NCBI GenBank assembly: GCA_036927565.1
Contig: JAYESD010000001.1
Coordinates: 77,643,751-77,707,750 of the forward strand
Length of the DNA stretch: 64,000 nt
Direction: 5' to 3'
DNA from: Tuctoria greenei
Taxonomy: Eukaryota > Streptophyta > Magnoliopsida > Poales > Poaceae
Shown here: positions 1 through 10,163 of the stretch, piece by piece
Layout of the letters: every line of letters begins with the position of its first letter
Numbering within the stretch: the first letter of the stretch is position 1
Notes under the pieces: generated by a model
What the model saw: only the letters and a program-made list of their open reading frames with translations
Told to the model about the DNA's origin: nothing
Database searches by the model: none
Position numbers and translations under genes: made by a program

Positions 1-2
1 TG

Positions 3-2489
3 GTTCTGGTTGCGGAGAGACCGGAACTACCCCATACTCAGGAATCCAGACCCCTTCGGGAGGGTCCGGAGGTTCCTGAAAGTGAGTCTGGGTCCCAGCT
101 CCCAGACTCAAACCCACAAGAAGTCACTTCAGAAGACCCAGACCCCTCTGAGAGGGTCCAGGTCATTTCTGAAGAAGCTCCGGGTTCCTCCAGCCAGAAC
201 CCGGAGGTCCCCGAAGAGAATATGGACTCCTCTGACAGGGTCCGGATCAATGAAGAGGAAGCTCCGGACCCCTCCGGGAGGGTTCGGACCATTCAACGCC
301 CGGTATACTTCATCAGTGAAGTATTACATGATGCCAAGACTCAATACCTAGAGGTGCATAAGCTGCTTTATGTAGTTCTTATTGCCTCCAGGAAGCTTCG
401 ACACTACTTCCAAGATCACAAAGTATCGGTGGTGACCTCCTATCCACTTTGAGCGATCTTGCATAATCCCAATTCAACTGGGAATATTGCAAAGTGGGCA
501 GCGGAATTGGCTGAATTCGATCTCGAATTCATTCCGAGGCAAGCAATCAAGAGTCAAGCGTTGGCAGATTTCATGGCAGAATGGACTCCCTCTCCATCAA
601 ACCCTGGGGGCCCCAGTGAACAGAAGACGGAGCATCAAGCTCCAACCTTCACTGAGCCTCACTGGACCCTCTACTTCGATGGCTCCATGCAGAAGCAGGG
701 GGCCGGAGCTGGAATCCTTCTCCTTGCACCGACTGGGGAGAAGGTGAAATACATGGTGCACCTTGACTTCAAGGCAACCAACAACATGGCGGAGTATGAA
801 GCACTCATCTACGGACTAAAGGTGGCACTGTCATACGGTGTCAAGCAACTGCTGGTCAAAGGAGATTCACAGCTCATCATCAAGCAGGTGAAGGGTGAAT
901 GCTCATGTAATAATCTCCAGCTAGCTGCTTACCTCCTTGAAGTCCAGAGGCTTCAGAAGGACTTTGAAGTCCTAGACCTCCACCATGTCCAGCATGCCCA
1001 CAACGCTGAAGCTGACGAACTCTCGACCAAAGCATCAACCGGAGCTCCGGCTCCTGACGGAATCTTTGTCCGGTGGTTGTCAAAACCCACAGTTCAGCCT
1101 GCCGAACTGAACGAAGGGGGCGAGATCAGCATCCCGAAGCTGACGGCCCCGATGGCCCTGTTACCATGGCAGCCATCAAGGGTCGTAGGTGCTGCCGGAA
1201 GCTCCGAGCAACCCAGCACGCAAGACTCAAATGCTCAAGTCAGTTCCGATGCATGGATCTCGAAGATCCGGAACTACTTGAAAGACAACATCCTTCCTGA
1301 CGATGATGTATCCGCTGACCCGGTAGTCAGATTGGCTAAAAGATACACACTGGTAGAAGGGGATCTCTACCGGCGCGGTGCCAACGGCATCCTAATGCGG
1401 TGCATCACAAGGGAAGAAGGCTGTGAGCTCCTCGCAGAAATCTATGGAGGCGAGTGTGGGAACCACGCATCTTCCCGCACGCTGGTCGGAAAAGCCTTTC
1501 GGCATGGCATCTACTGGCCTACAGCGCTCCAGGATGCCACTGAGCTGGTGAAGAAATGCGAAGCATGCCAATTTCATGCAAAGCAAATTCATACACCTGC
1601 TCAGCCCTTACAAATGATACCTCCTACATGGCCCTTCGCTGTGTGGGGGATGGACATCTTGGGACCCTTCCCAAGAGCCGTCGGAGGTTACAAGTTCCTG
1701 TACGTCGCCATTGACAAGTTCACCAAGTGGCCGGAAGCAACTCCAGTTGTGACGATCAACAAGCAATCTGCTATCAACTTTCTGCAATCCATTGTAAGCA
1801 GATTCGGAGTCCCAAACAAGATCATCACTGATAATGGGACTCAATTCACAAGCTCCGCATTCCAAGGATATTGCAAAGACCTCGGCATACAAGTTTGCTA
1901 CGCCTCCGTAGCTCATCCAGCCAGAAATGGCCAAGCCGAGAGAGCAAATGTAGAAATCCTTAAAGGACTCAAAACGCGCACCTATGAACGCTTGAAAAAG
2001 CACGGAGCCAACTGGATCGAAGGGCTTCCGCCCACTCTATGGGCCAACAGGACTTCTCCAAACCGGTCAACTGGAGAAACACCCTTCTTTCTGGTGTACG
2101 GAGCTGAAGCAATCCTTCCTCCGGAAATCACCTTGGGTTCACTCCGGGTCCGGACCTTCGACGAAGCTGCGCAGGACCAGCTCTGGCGTGAAGACCTAGA
2201 CCTCCTCGAGGAGGGAAGGTGCCAAGCAGCTGTTCGGAATGCCTGATATCGCCAAGCTCTACGACGTTATCACCAGCGGCATGTACACAACCGACAGCTC
2301 GAGGAAGGCGATCTGGTGCTACGGAGAATACTATCCAGAGAAGGGTTAAACAAACTCTCCCCCGGCTGGGAGGGGCCCTTTCGAGTGATCAAAGTATCCC
2401 GTCCCGGAAACGTTCGCTTGGCTACCGAGGATGGGACACCTCTCCCAAATCCGTGGAACATCGAGCACCTCCGTAAGTTCTACACTTAA
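3..2489 (+). pseudogene. pol: Element C pol remnant: RNase H and integrase, two in-frame stops
   Basis: One frame is open from the window edge (frame starting at base 3) to TAA at 2,487-2,489, apart from TGA stops at 450-452 and 2,244-2,246. With base 3 as codon 1, residues 1-90 are an acidic, Pro-rich linker with imperfect repeats. They are followed by the end of a first RNase H-like region (RPVYFISEVLHD). A second RNase H begins near residue 222, with catalytic Asp in YFDGS (226), Glu in MAEYEA and Asp in KGDSQL. The integrase has an HHCC zinc-binding region near residues 485-530. Its DDE core has Asp in GMDILGPFP (551), Asp in TDNGTQF (610) and Glu in AERAN (646); the second Asp and the Glu are 35 residues apart as in active enzymes. 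The catalytic residues survive, but the two nonsense codons make it a pseudogene. The C-terminal tail after the second stop is still recognisable (GPFRVIKV to LRKFYT). Confidence 0.9.
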
Positions 2490-3752
2490 TACCATGGAGG
2501 TGAGTCTTAAGTAACTTGAGATGTATGTTATAGAGTCATTGTACAGAGTCGGGTAGTTCCTCCGGGAGAGCAGCCGGACCTTTCCCGAAAGGTTTGCAAA
2601 GCTCATGCAGCACTTGTCACAGTCTCCGGACTAAAAGTGTGGCTAACTACCCTGGGTCAAACGAGAAACCAAACACACTTAGTCTGGTTCCGTACCCTAA
2701 GAGTGTACTTGTTTCCCCTGTACCCCGGACCTATAATGAAAGACATCTTCATGTGAAATAGACTCCACGTGCATTCATTTTGTGCAGGCTCGACATTTTT
2801 ATTTTTCTCTTTCTTGTCTATAACAGAGACGTGCAATTCTTAAGAAATTTTAGTTTGACCGGTTTATATACGATTCGAGTTGCATTGTCAGATCTTTTGG
2901 ATTTAAATATCGTTTGTGGCCAACTCGCCTGAAAGCCGCCAAGCCAATCTAGGGCCGGAGTGCGCTATCGACTTAGCCTGGTCAAGCACCCTAAGTACGC
3001 CACTCTACCTACACCCTGGCAGGCCGAAGTAAGGCGGGTCCATGGACAATTGGATCTAAGAGAAAAGACAACGCATCCAGTTGTATTTAAAATCGCGTTC
3101 AACTTAAAATTTTCTTGAGAATCGTAAGCCGCGACGAAATTATAGACAAGGAACGAATTTTACTATTTTTCTTGGCTTAAGTGTGCAGGAAAAATAAACT
3201 CTACGTTGATGGAGAAAAGCCGGAGCTAACCAAGCTCCAACTCCCCCAAGGGGGTCAACCGTCGACGCTGAGTAAAAGATGGTGAGAAGACCCCGTAAAT
3301 GGAGTCTATTGCCAACAAACCAAGTGTTGGCAAAGGTCACTGCCGGAGCTACTAAGCTCCGACACCTCGGAGGACTAACTATCGATGCTCTACGTGTTGA
3401 TAGAGGCTATTGCCGGAGCTACCAAGCTCCAGCGATGGACAATGCCGGAGCTTCTAAGCTCCGACGACTTCAGGGGACCTTCACTATCAAAGACTTCGGA
3501 CCTAAATTCCACAAGTTCGGAGCAAATTCATCTTCAACAAAACTCAATATCCTTTTGGTACATGTTCACAATCAAATTGTGTACATCTACCAGGGGGCCA
3601 AGTGAAGATAAAGATGTTGAAGACAAAAAATGAAATTCGCAAAAATTTGGGGATTTCATTCATCTGGAGACAGGAGATTACATCTGGAGACAAGGGATTA
3701 CAAAATTGAGGAAGAAGAAGAGAAAATACAAGTGAGAGCTAAAGAGATGGTC
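2490..3752 (+). other. Element C spacer between pol and the antisense gene
   Basis: There is no convincing coding sequence on either strand. The first 700 bases are plain non-coding sequence. From 3,213 onwards there is a cluster of short inverted repeats, listed separately. Pol (plus) and the antisense gene (minus) converge on this spacer, so it would hold the 3' ends of two opposing transcripts. Confidence 0.6.
3222..3462. repeat. Array of short hairpins with GGAGCT/AGCTCC stems
   Basis: Four perfect 6-bp inverted repeats GGAGCT/AGCTCC occur at 3,222-3,238, 3,345-3,360, 3,415-3,430 and 3,447-3,462. Each has a short loop of 4-5 bases related to ACTA or AACCA, and three are preceded by TGCC. 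A fifth hairpin with a different stem, GCCAACA/TGTTGGC, lies at 3,311-3,331 with loop AACCAAG. The stem sequence GGAGCT also recurs in the U3 of this element's LTR (for example near 8,025-8,075). Confidence 0.75.
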
Positions 3753-6700
3753 CTAGACCCTATGGAAGAACTCGGCGACCTTCTGGGCGACCTCCGACAC
3801 GCTGGCTCGGGTAGCTTCACCTTCTCCTTCGACAGGGCCTTCAAGCACCGGGTCCAGAGGAAATTGAGGGTTCCGGCTGGTGTAGCACGTCAGCACATAT
3901 TCTGTGACGTTCCTCGCCAGGGATTGCCCCTCGACCTCCAGTTGGTCCGCGATGACGTCGCCCACCTTGGAGAGCTTGCTACCTGCTGCGCTAAACGCCT
4001 GCAGCGCAAGGTCCGGCTCCGGCTCCGGATCATCTGGGCGCACGGGGCTGAAACCCATCGGCGTCAGCGCATCATTGGCCTTGCCCAGGAACTCCCAAAT
4101 CTGCAGGGAGTCCGCCGTCCTCAGGCTCTTCACCTCTTCCAGGGATCTCTTGGCCGCCGTCAGTTCGGAATTCACATGGGCGAGGCGCTCAACTTCTTTG
4201 GCGTTTTGCTGAATCTTTGCAGCAACCCGCCTCTCAAGTCTTCCGAGCTCCTCCTCCTGGAGGTGGATCTTGTTCCGACGATCGACCAGGTCCTTCTCCC
4301 TAGCCTCCACTTTCTTCTCCCGGGCAACAAGGGCACACTCGTATTCGTAGAGTTCCTGCCCCCGCACCCAGGTCTTCTCCTCTTCCTCGAGGCAGCGCTC
4401 TTCCAACTTCTTAGTGCGCTCCTCGAGGCCCTTGTCAGCCAGAGCTACTTTCTCGGCGAGCTCCTCTTCCCTCCTCAGGACGTCATCCCGCAGCTCCAGG
4501 AGTTTCTGCTCTTCTTCCTCGAGCCGTCTCTCCCTCCCTTCAAGTGCCTCTCGACGCTTGATGAGTGCAGCGTTGATGGCCTCACGCTGTTCGTACCGAG
4601 CATTGGCCGCGTCATTGGCAGCCTTGGCCTGATCGTGGATCTCCTGGGATTGAGCATCGAGGGCATGGGTCATGCTCTCCCTCTCATCCAGCAGCTTGTC
4701 CCAGTACTCCAGGCGGATCTTCTCCCGCTTGATCCACTCCTTGTCGTCCGCTAGCCTCGACTGCGCCAGCTTAGTCTCGAAGTGGAGCCGATTACGCCAC
4801 CGCCTAAGGGTTTGGCGCTCCTCTTCAAGAGCCTTGCTGTTGTGGAAGAAGGCCAGTTGGACCTGACGTAGACTGGAGCAGGCGTTGTCGATAGACATCG
4901 ACAGCGGGATGGGCTCCGGACCTGCTGGGGTCTCCTCTGTTGATTCCAGCGGGTCTTCACATACAAAAATTGGGTCCCACTCTACGAGAGCGGAACCCCG
5001 AGCTTCCAAGGCACTAGGGCCGTCCTCCGGGATGGCCTCAGTCGCCATCGAAGAAGGCCCTGCCGCGAAGTCTTCATTCGCCCCCTCGGGCAGGGGGCCA
5101 GCGACTTCACTTGGGCACTCCGGCTCGGCCGCAGGTACCATCAACGTCGTCGCCTCCGGAACAGGAGCTGCTACAGGCTCCGACCGGGACACCTCTTCCG
5201 AGGGAGGCTCGAGCTCCCTCGCCTCTTCAACCGCCGACTCTGTTACCGGCGCTCCAACAATAACCGGCTCAGCGACCAGTACTTCGGAGGTAACCGGCTC
5301 CACTACCGGAACTACCTCGACTTCCGGCTCGCATGCCGGAGCTTCAGTCACCTCCGGCTCAATCGCCGGGGCTTTGACAAGTTCCGGCTCCGAGGCCGGG
5401 ACCACTACTTCTTCCGGCTCTACAGCCGGAGCTTCCACTACTGCAGCACCAGGACCCCGAGCTTCAACCTCCGAGACAAGTGCCGCTGGCGTGTCTTCAC
5501 TCCCGTGGTCCGGCGCTACCACGGGAAATTTTGGGGACGAGTCATGGTTCATGACCACGACAGCCGGCGCCGGAGCTGTCGCAGCCTCAGCCACCACCTG
5601 GGGCGACACTGGGACAGGAGCAGAAGCTCCCACGGCCTCAGACATCGTGGCCGAGGGTGGAGCTTCACTCCCCTTCTTGGGGACGCTGCAGAGGATGGAT
5701 AAAGAAAATTAACAAACAATCGCTACAATTAAAAAGTTAACCAAGGTAAAGATCAACAATTACCTTGGAAGGCTTCCGCACCAGCTTGCGCGGAACCTTT
5801 TTCCCGGATGTTCTGGGCTGGCCATGGTCGGCGTAGGAGCTCCGGGAGGCCCCCCAGAACTTGTCGCAGCCACGGGCGTTTCCTGGGTCGAGGCTCTCCT
5901 CGATCGGGAGGAACCCCTGAACCTGGAGACTCCCACCCTCCCAGGTGCCGGAGTCGTGCACTCGGAGCTAGCACCCCAGGAGGGCTCCACCACGGGGACA
6001 GACGCGCTCCGGGAGGATCCCACTGCAGGAACAGTATCGTTCCGGGAGGACCCCACTACGGGGACAGTCGCCACGGCGGCAGAAGATCTTCCCCCCTGGG
6101 GAGAAGGAACCGAGGCGGAAGTAGCGGGCCTGATGGACCTTCCGTCGGCATGTCGTAGCTTCCTCTTCCGACTCTCCGGCTCCTCCGCCAGCTCCTTGCC
6201 CTTGCTGATGACCTCGACCCTCGGCTGTGGAGCAGGGACCGAGCCGTCTTCGGGCACCCTGGGGATTGCCACCCGGGTGGTTGGTCTTATCTCGACGACA
6301 CCCAGGTCGTCAAGCGCGGGCATCGTCCGCCGGAGCTCCCTGCTGAACTCCACTTCCATGTTCAGGGGGAGAAAGGCCGACGGTGGAGTCAAGTCATCAC
6401 TGTTGACGTCGATGCCGTGCTGGAATTTCTTGAGGTGGAACTCCAAGGTCTTCCCCACCATGTTGGACTTCAACCCGGTCTCAACCCGGTCATCGTCCAT
6501 CACGCTGTTGAGGGCCCAGGCGAGCTTCTCCCTCCTCTTCAGCGGTGCCCACCTGTTGGTCAGGAAGTTGCAGAACACCGCCTGGGGAGTCAATCCTCCC
6601 TCCACGCATCGGCGGATCCTGGTCAGGACAGGGTCGAAAGCTTCCGCCAGCACCGGAACTTCACTCCATATCGATGTGTCGATGCCGGGCAGACCGTCTG

Positions 6701-7212
6701 GCAGCTCCAACCGCTCATGCTCCTCCACCCTGATGACTATCCAATCTTTCTTCCAGTCATCCAACTTCCTAGAAGGGAACGACCTGAGGTACTTGAATGG
6801 GCACTTCTTGCGCTTCACGAAGTAGTAGAAGCCAAGGTACTCATTGCTCCGGCCGGTGGTGTGAACAGTGAAGAAGGTTCGGAAGAGCTTGACGCAGGGG
6901 GGGATGCCCACCCACATCTCGCAGAAGTGGACAAAGATGAACACGAGGAGAATGGAGTGAGGGCCAAGGTGGTATAGCTGCAGACCATAGAAGTCTAGCA
7001 GCATCAAGAAGAAAGAAGAAAAAGGTGGGATCAGCCCCACCATGGCGTACAAAGAAAAGTACACCATCTCGCCAGCGCGCTCCTTCTCAAGGGAGCTCCC
7101 CGCCGGCACGGACCAAGCGGTTGAAGATCTCCGAGGACCACCCCATGAGGGCCCGGACCTTCTTCAAATCATTGTCGGTCTTTAGGCGACTGTCACGCAG
7201 ACCCAACTCCAT
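3753..7212 (-). CDS. Antisense gene of element C: putative gypsy-type transposon-domain protein with coiled coil, spliced
   Basis: This minus-strand gene of about 1,100 codons lies between pol and the 3' LTR. Exon 1 (about 7,212 to 5,764) encodes a domain like Pfam Transposase_28 ('putative gypsy type transposon'): GEMVYFSLYAMVG, then LLDFYGLQLYHLGP, then HFCEMWVGIPPC, followed by a Pro/Ser-rich stretch. Exon 2 (5,685 to 3,753) begins with acidic, Pro-rich repeats of the APxxEPE type. It continues with a long Glu/Lys/Arg-rich region typical of a coiled coil, and ends before a stop at 3,753. A 78-bp intron joins the exons in frame (separate entry). The upstream ATG at 7,212-7,210 opens a 41-codon frame that matches the family in style but stops near 7,090. 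The downstream frame is offset by one base there, so a single-base indel probably breaks the N-terminus; otherwise translation starts later. Antisense ORFs of this kind are known in Tat elements; their function is unknown. Confidence 0.75.
5686..5763 (-). other. Intron in the antisense gene of element C
   Basis: On the minus strand exon 1 ends CCTTCCAAG and the intron starts GTAATTG. The intron ends in a pyrimidine-rich tract, TTTATCCATCCTCTGCAG, followed by CGTCCCC. It is 78 bp long and AT-rich. Splicing joins AG to C, making a Ser codon, and gives 13 open codons (start VPKKGSE) before the next Met at 5,645, all in the frame of exon 2. Without splicing the frame stops at once, at TAA inside the donor. 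Confidence 0.75.
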
Positions 7213-7730
7213 CGCGGCACAGCTAGGCAAGAGAAGAGGAGCAAAGTACGAGTCGGGAGTTTGAGTGCAAGATCAGATGAGAGGCGTAAAGAACTCCCGA
7301 TGGTGCGCGCTTTCCTTCTTAAGTAATCCCTCGCAACGCTTGGATGGAAACCACAGGGAAGTCGAAGATACTACTCAAGAATTCAACCTAGCCGATGACA
7401 AGAGGGACCGGGACCACCCCGATGATCAAGTCGAGGCTCTTACCCAGGCGAACAGTTGTCATCACGAGGCGGGAAACCCAAAGGCGGCGGCCTGACAGGG
7501 CGCGCGGAACCGATACGGTTTTCGTATCGGGATCCGGCGACCTTCAATTGCGTGAGATCCGCACGTCAAAGATCTCATCTGCCGCCTGAGGTGCGCCACG
7601 CGGCGGGATCTAACTGTAAAACCCTGCTAACGGCACCTCCGAAGACCCTTGAAGACCCAGTTCAAGAGTCGCAAGGATGGACCCACCTCCGACGGAACGA
7701 CTTCACCCCAGTGACCTTCCTCGGAGGTAG
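7213..7730 (+). other. Region between antisense gene and polypurine tract of element C
   Basis: About 0.5 kb with no supported gene. It would be the promoter side of the antisense gene, but I see no clear TATA box for it here. Near its right end an 8-bp inverted repeat, ACCTCCGA at 7,685-7,692 and TCGGAGGT at 7,721-7,728, with a 28-base loop, precedes the polypurine tract. Confidence 0.5.
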
Positions 7731-7744
7731 GTCCAGGGGGCCAC
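7731..7744 (+). other. Polypurine tract region of element C
   Basis: The sequence GTCCAGGGGGCCAC directly before the LTR start TGTCAG contains the purine run AGGGGG. By position it is the plus-strand primer of the element, although it is short and impure. Confidence 0.6.
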
Positions 7745-8593
7745 TGTCAGTACCCTAAAAACCCTACACCCCCAGAGGTTACAAAGATCTCGAGTGAAGG
7801 CCATCTACTTGGATTGAAGACCCTCGGAGGCCCACATGTCAGACATGACCGGACCTGCTTCTCCAACATGGTTAATCCCTAGGTCGCCACGTGTATTGCC
7901 AAACTGGAGCTACCGCCCACAAGGGGGAAGCTCCGGGCCAAATACCGAAAAGGCACCTCCGGACTTAACCCCTGACCGAGAGAAGCTCCGGACCTGACAC
8001 GTGTCAGATAGCCCCGGAGCTACCTGCTTCCCATAGCAAGCTCCGGAGCTGCCACGTGTCCAAACGTCGGAGCTGGCAGCCTCTAACCTCCGGAAGACCT
8101 TGTAACGGCTCCGGATCTTCAAAGGAGAGCCAAGGACTTCAAGACCCGATTAAATGTCATTAATGCCATATTAATGACACTTAAACGGACGATCTTAACA
8201 CCAGTAACGGCACTGTCGGAGCCCGTTACAGGATCATTAACAATAATTAATCGTGTATCAATACTAGTAACCGCCGGGGCCACATGTCGGGCCAGGCTAG
8301 CTTGTAACAGTCTGTCCTTGTACTATAAAAGGACAGGCCGACGATACACGCGGGACAGATGTTCACAGACGTTCACAGACGTGGACAAGCAATCATACGT
8401 GACAAGCTAATACAACACCAACACACCCGTGGAGTAGGTTATTACGCTCAGGCGGCCCGAACCACATAAATCCTTGTGTCTCCTGTGTTAAATCGCCATT
8501 CACCTTCTTGAGTCTCCGCGCGCCCACACCGAACCACAAACTCCTTCAACACTTTAGCAGTGTCAGGAGATCTGCCGACTCCAACAGTCGACA
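7745..8593 (+). repeat. 3' LTR of element C
   Basis: 849 bp, beginning TGTCAG and ending GTCGACA, so the ends form a TGTC/GACA inverted repeat. The U3 carries several copies of GGAGCT/AGCTCC and three CACGTG G-box cores, one inside a 14-bp perfect palindrome at 7,994-8,007. A TATA box TATAAAA lies at 8,324-8,330. The U5 side shares a block with F's LTR (CGTGGAGTAGG, then GGCGGCCCGAACCAC). Confidence 0.85.
8324..8330 (+). promoter_or_regulatory. TATA box of element C LTR
   Basis: CTATAAAAGGAC in the middle of the LTR. The same motif, CTATAAAAGG, is at the matching place in the LTRs of F (44,896) and A (minus strand, 26,535-26,544), so it is the likely core promoter. Transcription would start about 30 bases downstream. 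Confidence 0.75.
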
Positions 8594-9312
8594 GAAACTA
8601 CATGACTTTCATGCTTAATACTCTCTTCAAATTTATTGCACAAAAGGGAGTAGAATACATTGCTACAAGAAAAAGAAAATGCATGCATACATCACAAGAT
8701 TGAGAAAAAAAGGAGAAAAGAAAGTAGCCATGTTTCATCCTTGCAAAAAAGGAGTCCACATCAAAGGAGTCATCTCAACATCCACTTCCACTTCAATTCC
8801 ATTACACATGCACAAGTCTTGAATCAAATTTTTTTGAATTGATTTATCCTAAGGCTTAGTCTTTTGACTTATCAATATTATGTGTTGCAAATATGCCTAC
8901 TACATTCCTTACCAAGCTCGACATATAAGCCTTATTTAAGTGGTAGGATTAGAATAGTCAAAGGCCTTGGCGAGGATATATTTCCACTACACAAAAAGGG
9001 ATGACCGGGAGAATCAAATTGAGGTACTTAGAATCTAAATCAAAACTCTCCAAAATTTAAGTGGAACTTAACATCTAGCTATACTTGCTCCATTTACAGT
9101 TCTATCTTTCAACTACCCATGAATATGAAAAGCATAAGCCCCATAATGACTTAAGAGAGGCAGACTACCATAACCAATTTTGGCAATACTAGGTAGATTA
9201 TTTTGTTGTGCACTTCGTACTTTTGAAAGGTGGAACATTGTAGCAACTCCGGATCATGAAACTAAAGTCATGACTTTGCTCGGGACGAGCAAAGGCTAAG
9301 CTTGGTGGAGTT
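8594..9312 (+). other. 3' internal untranslated region of element B
   Basis: About 0.7 kb of AT-rich sequence without a supported ORF, lying between the end of C and B's LTR. Its last 40 bases hold a 9-bp hairpin and the polypurine region of B. Confidence 0.6.
9274..9294 (+). other. Perfect hairpin 18 nt before the 3' LTR of element B
   Basis: Stem CTTTGCTCG/CGAGCAAAG, nine base pairs, with loop GGA, followed 18 bases later by the LTR. A related hairpin with the core CTCG-loop-CGAG is at the same distance in E and G. Confidence 0.85.
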
Positions 9313-9798
9313 TGCTAACGGCAGTTAAATACCAATTTCACCCGTCAATATGACTCAATTATGTTAAGGAAAGATCATTTCTTGCACACATCACCTTTCT
9401 ACTTAACCTATTTCCACATGTCCTTGGAAAAACAGTGCATGCACACTTTTTATGCAGGAATTTATGTAAAAGAGGGGGAGCAATCCTAAAAAGTATTATC
9501 TTAGCCAATCAAGCGCTGACACATGGAATCACATGTATCAAATAGCCCACAAACAGATGTATCCGAGGAGATGCAATGGTGTATCACACATATCAGTCAA
9601 TAGAGCCCACCTGGAAGTGACCTAGAGAAAGCACACGTGAAACGGAGCCAAGACCAGGTCGGTCGAACACCCTGTTTGACCGACTAGTTCCTGGCGCCAA
9701 ACGCGGTCAAATTCTATGTGTCGACTCCCTGTGGTGCCCTGATAATGATGAAAATTGATTCACACGATTTTGGTGGCGGGAACCGACCCTTCTCCAGC

Positions 9799-9806
9799 TA
9801 TAAATA
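9799..9806 (+). promoter_or_regulatory. TATA box of element B LTR
   Basis: TATAAATAGGACACCC about 490 bases into the LTR. The downstream run ACACCTCACTTCAACAAACA looks like the start of an R region. Confidence 0.65.
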
Positions 9807-10158
9807 GGACACCCTACACCTCACTTCAACAAACACCACTTGAGCATCATTCTATTGTATACACTACTTTTCTTAGTCCTTAGTGGAGGTTAGGCCGTAG
9901 AGAGGAGCCTCTAGTCCGCTGTCCAAATTGGGAAAGTTATGGCTCATGTATCTTTTCTTGTATTTATGACTTTATGCTTTATATTGATATTATTAGTCTT
10001 TACTTATTCATATACTTGGATAAAAATGTTCCTTGTTTGGTTGTGGAGTCCATGTATGTGCTAGGTGTAGATGTTGTTATGATTTAGACAAAATGACATT
10101 ATCATGTTAACATAAACATCATACACCACCACTACAGTCTAATCAGGTAATAATATGA

Positions 10159-10163
10159 TTATG
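10159..10163. repeat. Target-site duplication of element D, left copy
   Basis: TTATG, matched exactly by 19,671-19,675 immediately right of the 3' LTR. Confidence 0.85.

Larger units (their letters stand above)
1..8593 (+). mobile_element. Element C: 3' part of a Ty3/gypsy Tat-lineage LTR retrotransposon
   Basis: The element runs in from the left edge. It has the Tat order: pol ending in an RNase H of the YFDGS type and an integrase, then a long spacer, an antisense gene, a purine tract and the 3' LTR. The LTR starts TGTCAGTACC and ends CGACA. Its R/U5 part shares the motif GGCGGCCCGAACCAC with the LTR of element F, which ties C, A and F to one group. The 5' LTR, gag, protease and most of RT lie outside the window. 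The flank just right of the LTR is GAAAC (8,594-8,598), a candidate target-site duplication whose partner cannot be seen. C probably sits inside the internal region of element B. Confidence 0.85.

Noticed and set aside
459..2246. Independent 595-codon gene
   Set aside because: It is a segment of one pol frame bounded by two nonsense codons; homologous sequence continues on both sides.
3630..4754. Plus-strand ORF of 374 codons
   Set aside because: It lies opposite exon 2 of the antisense gene, whose coiled-coil and acidic composition explain the open frame; the plus-strand product has no recognisable domain.
4885..5712. Plus-strand Ser/Thr/Gly-rich ORF of 275 codons
   Set aside because: Shadow of the acidic Pro/Glu repeats on the minus strand; simple composition, no homology seen.
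5824..6825. Plus-strand ORF of 333 codons opposite exon 1
   Set aside because: Shadow of the antisense gene; it has no family motif, whereas the minus frame has the recognisable domain.
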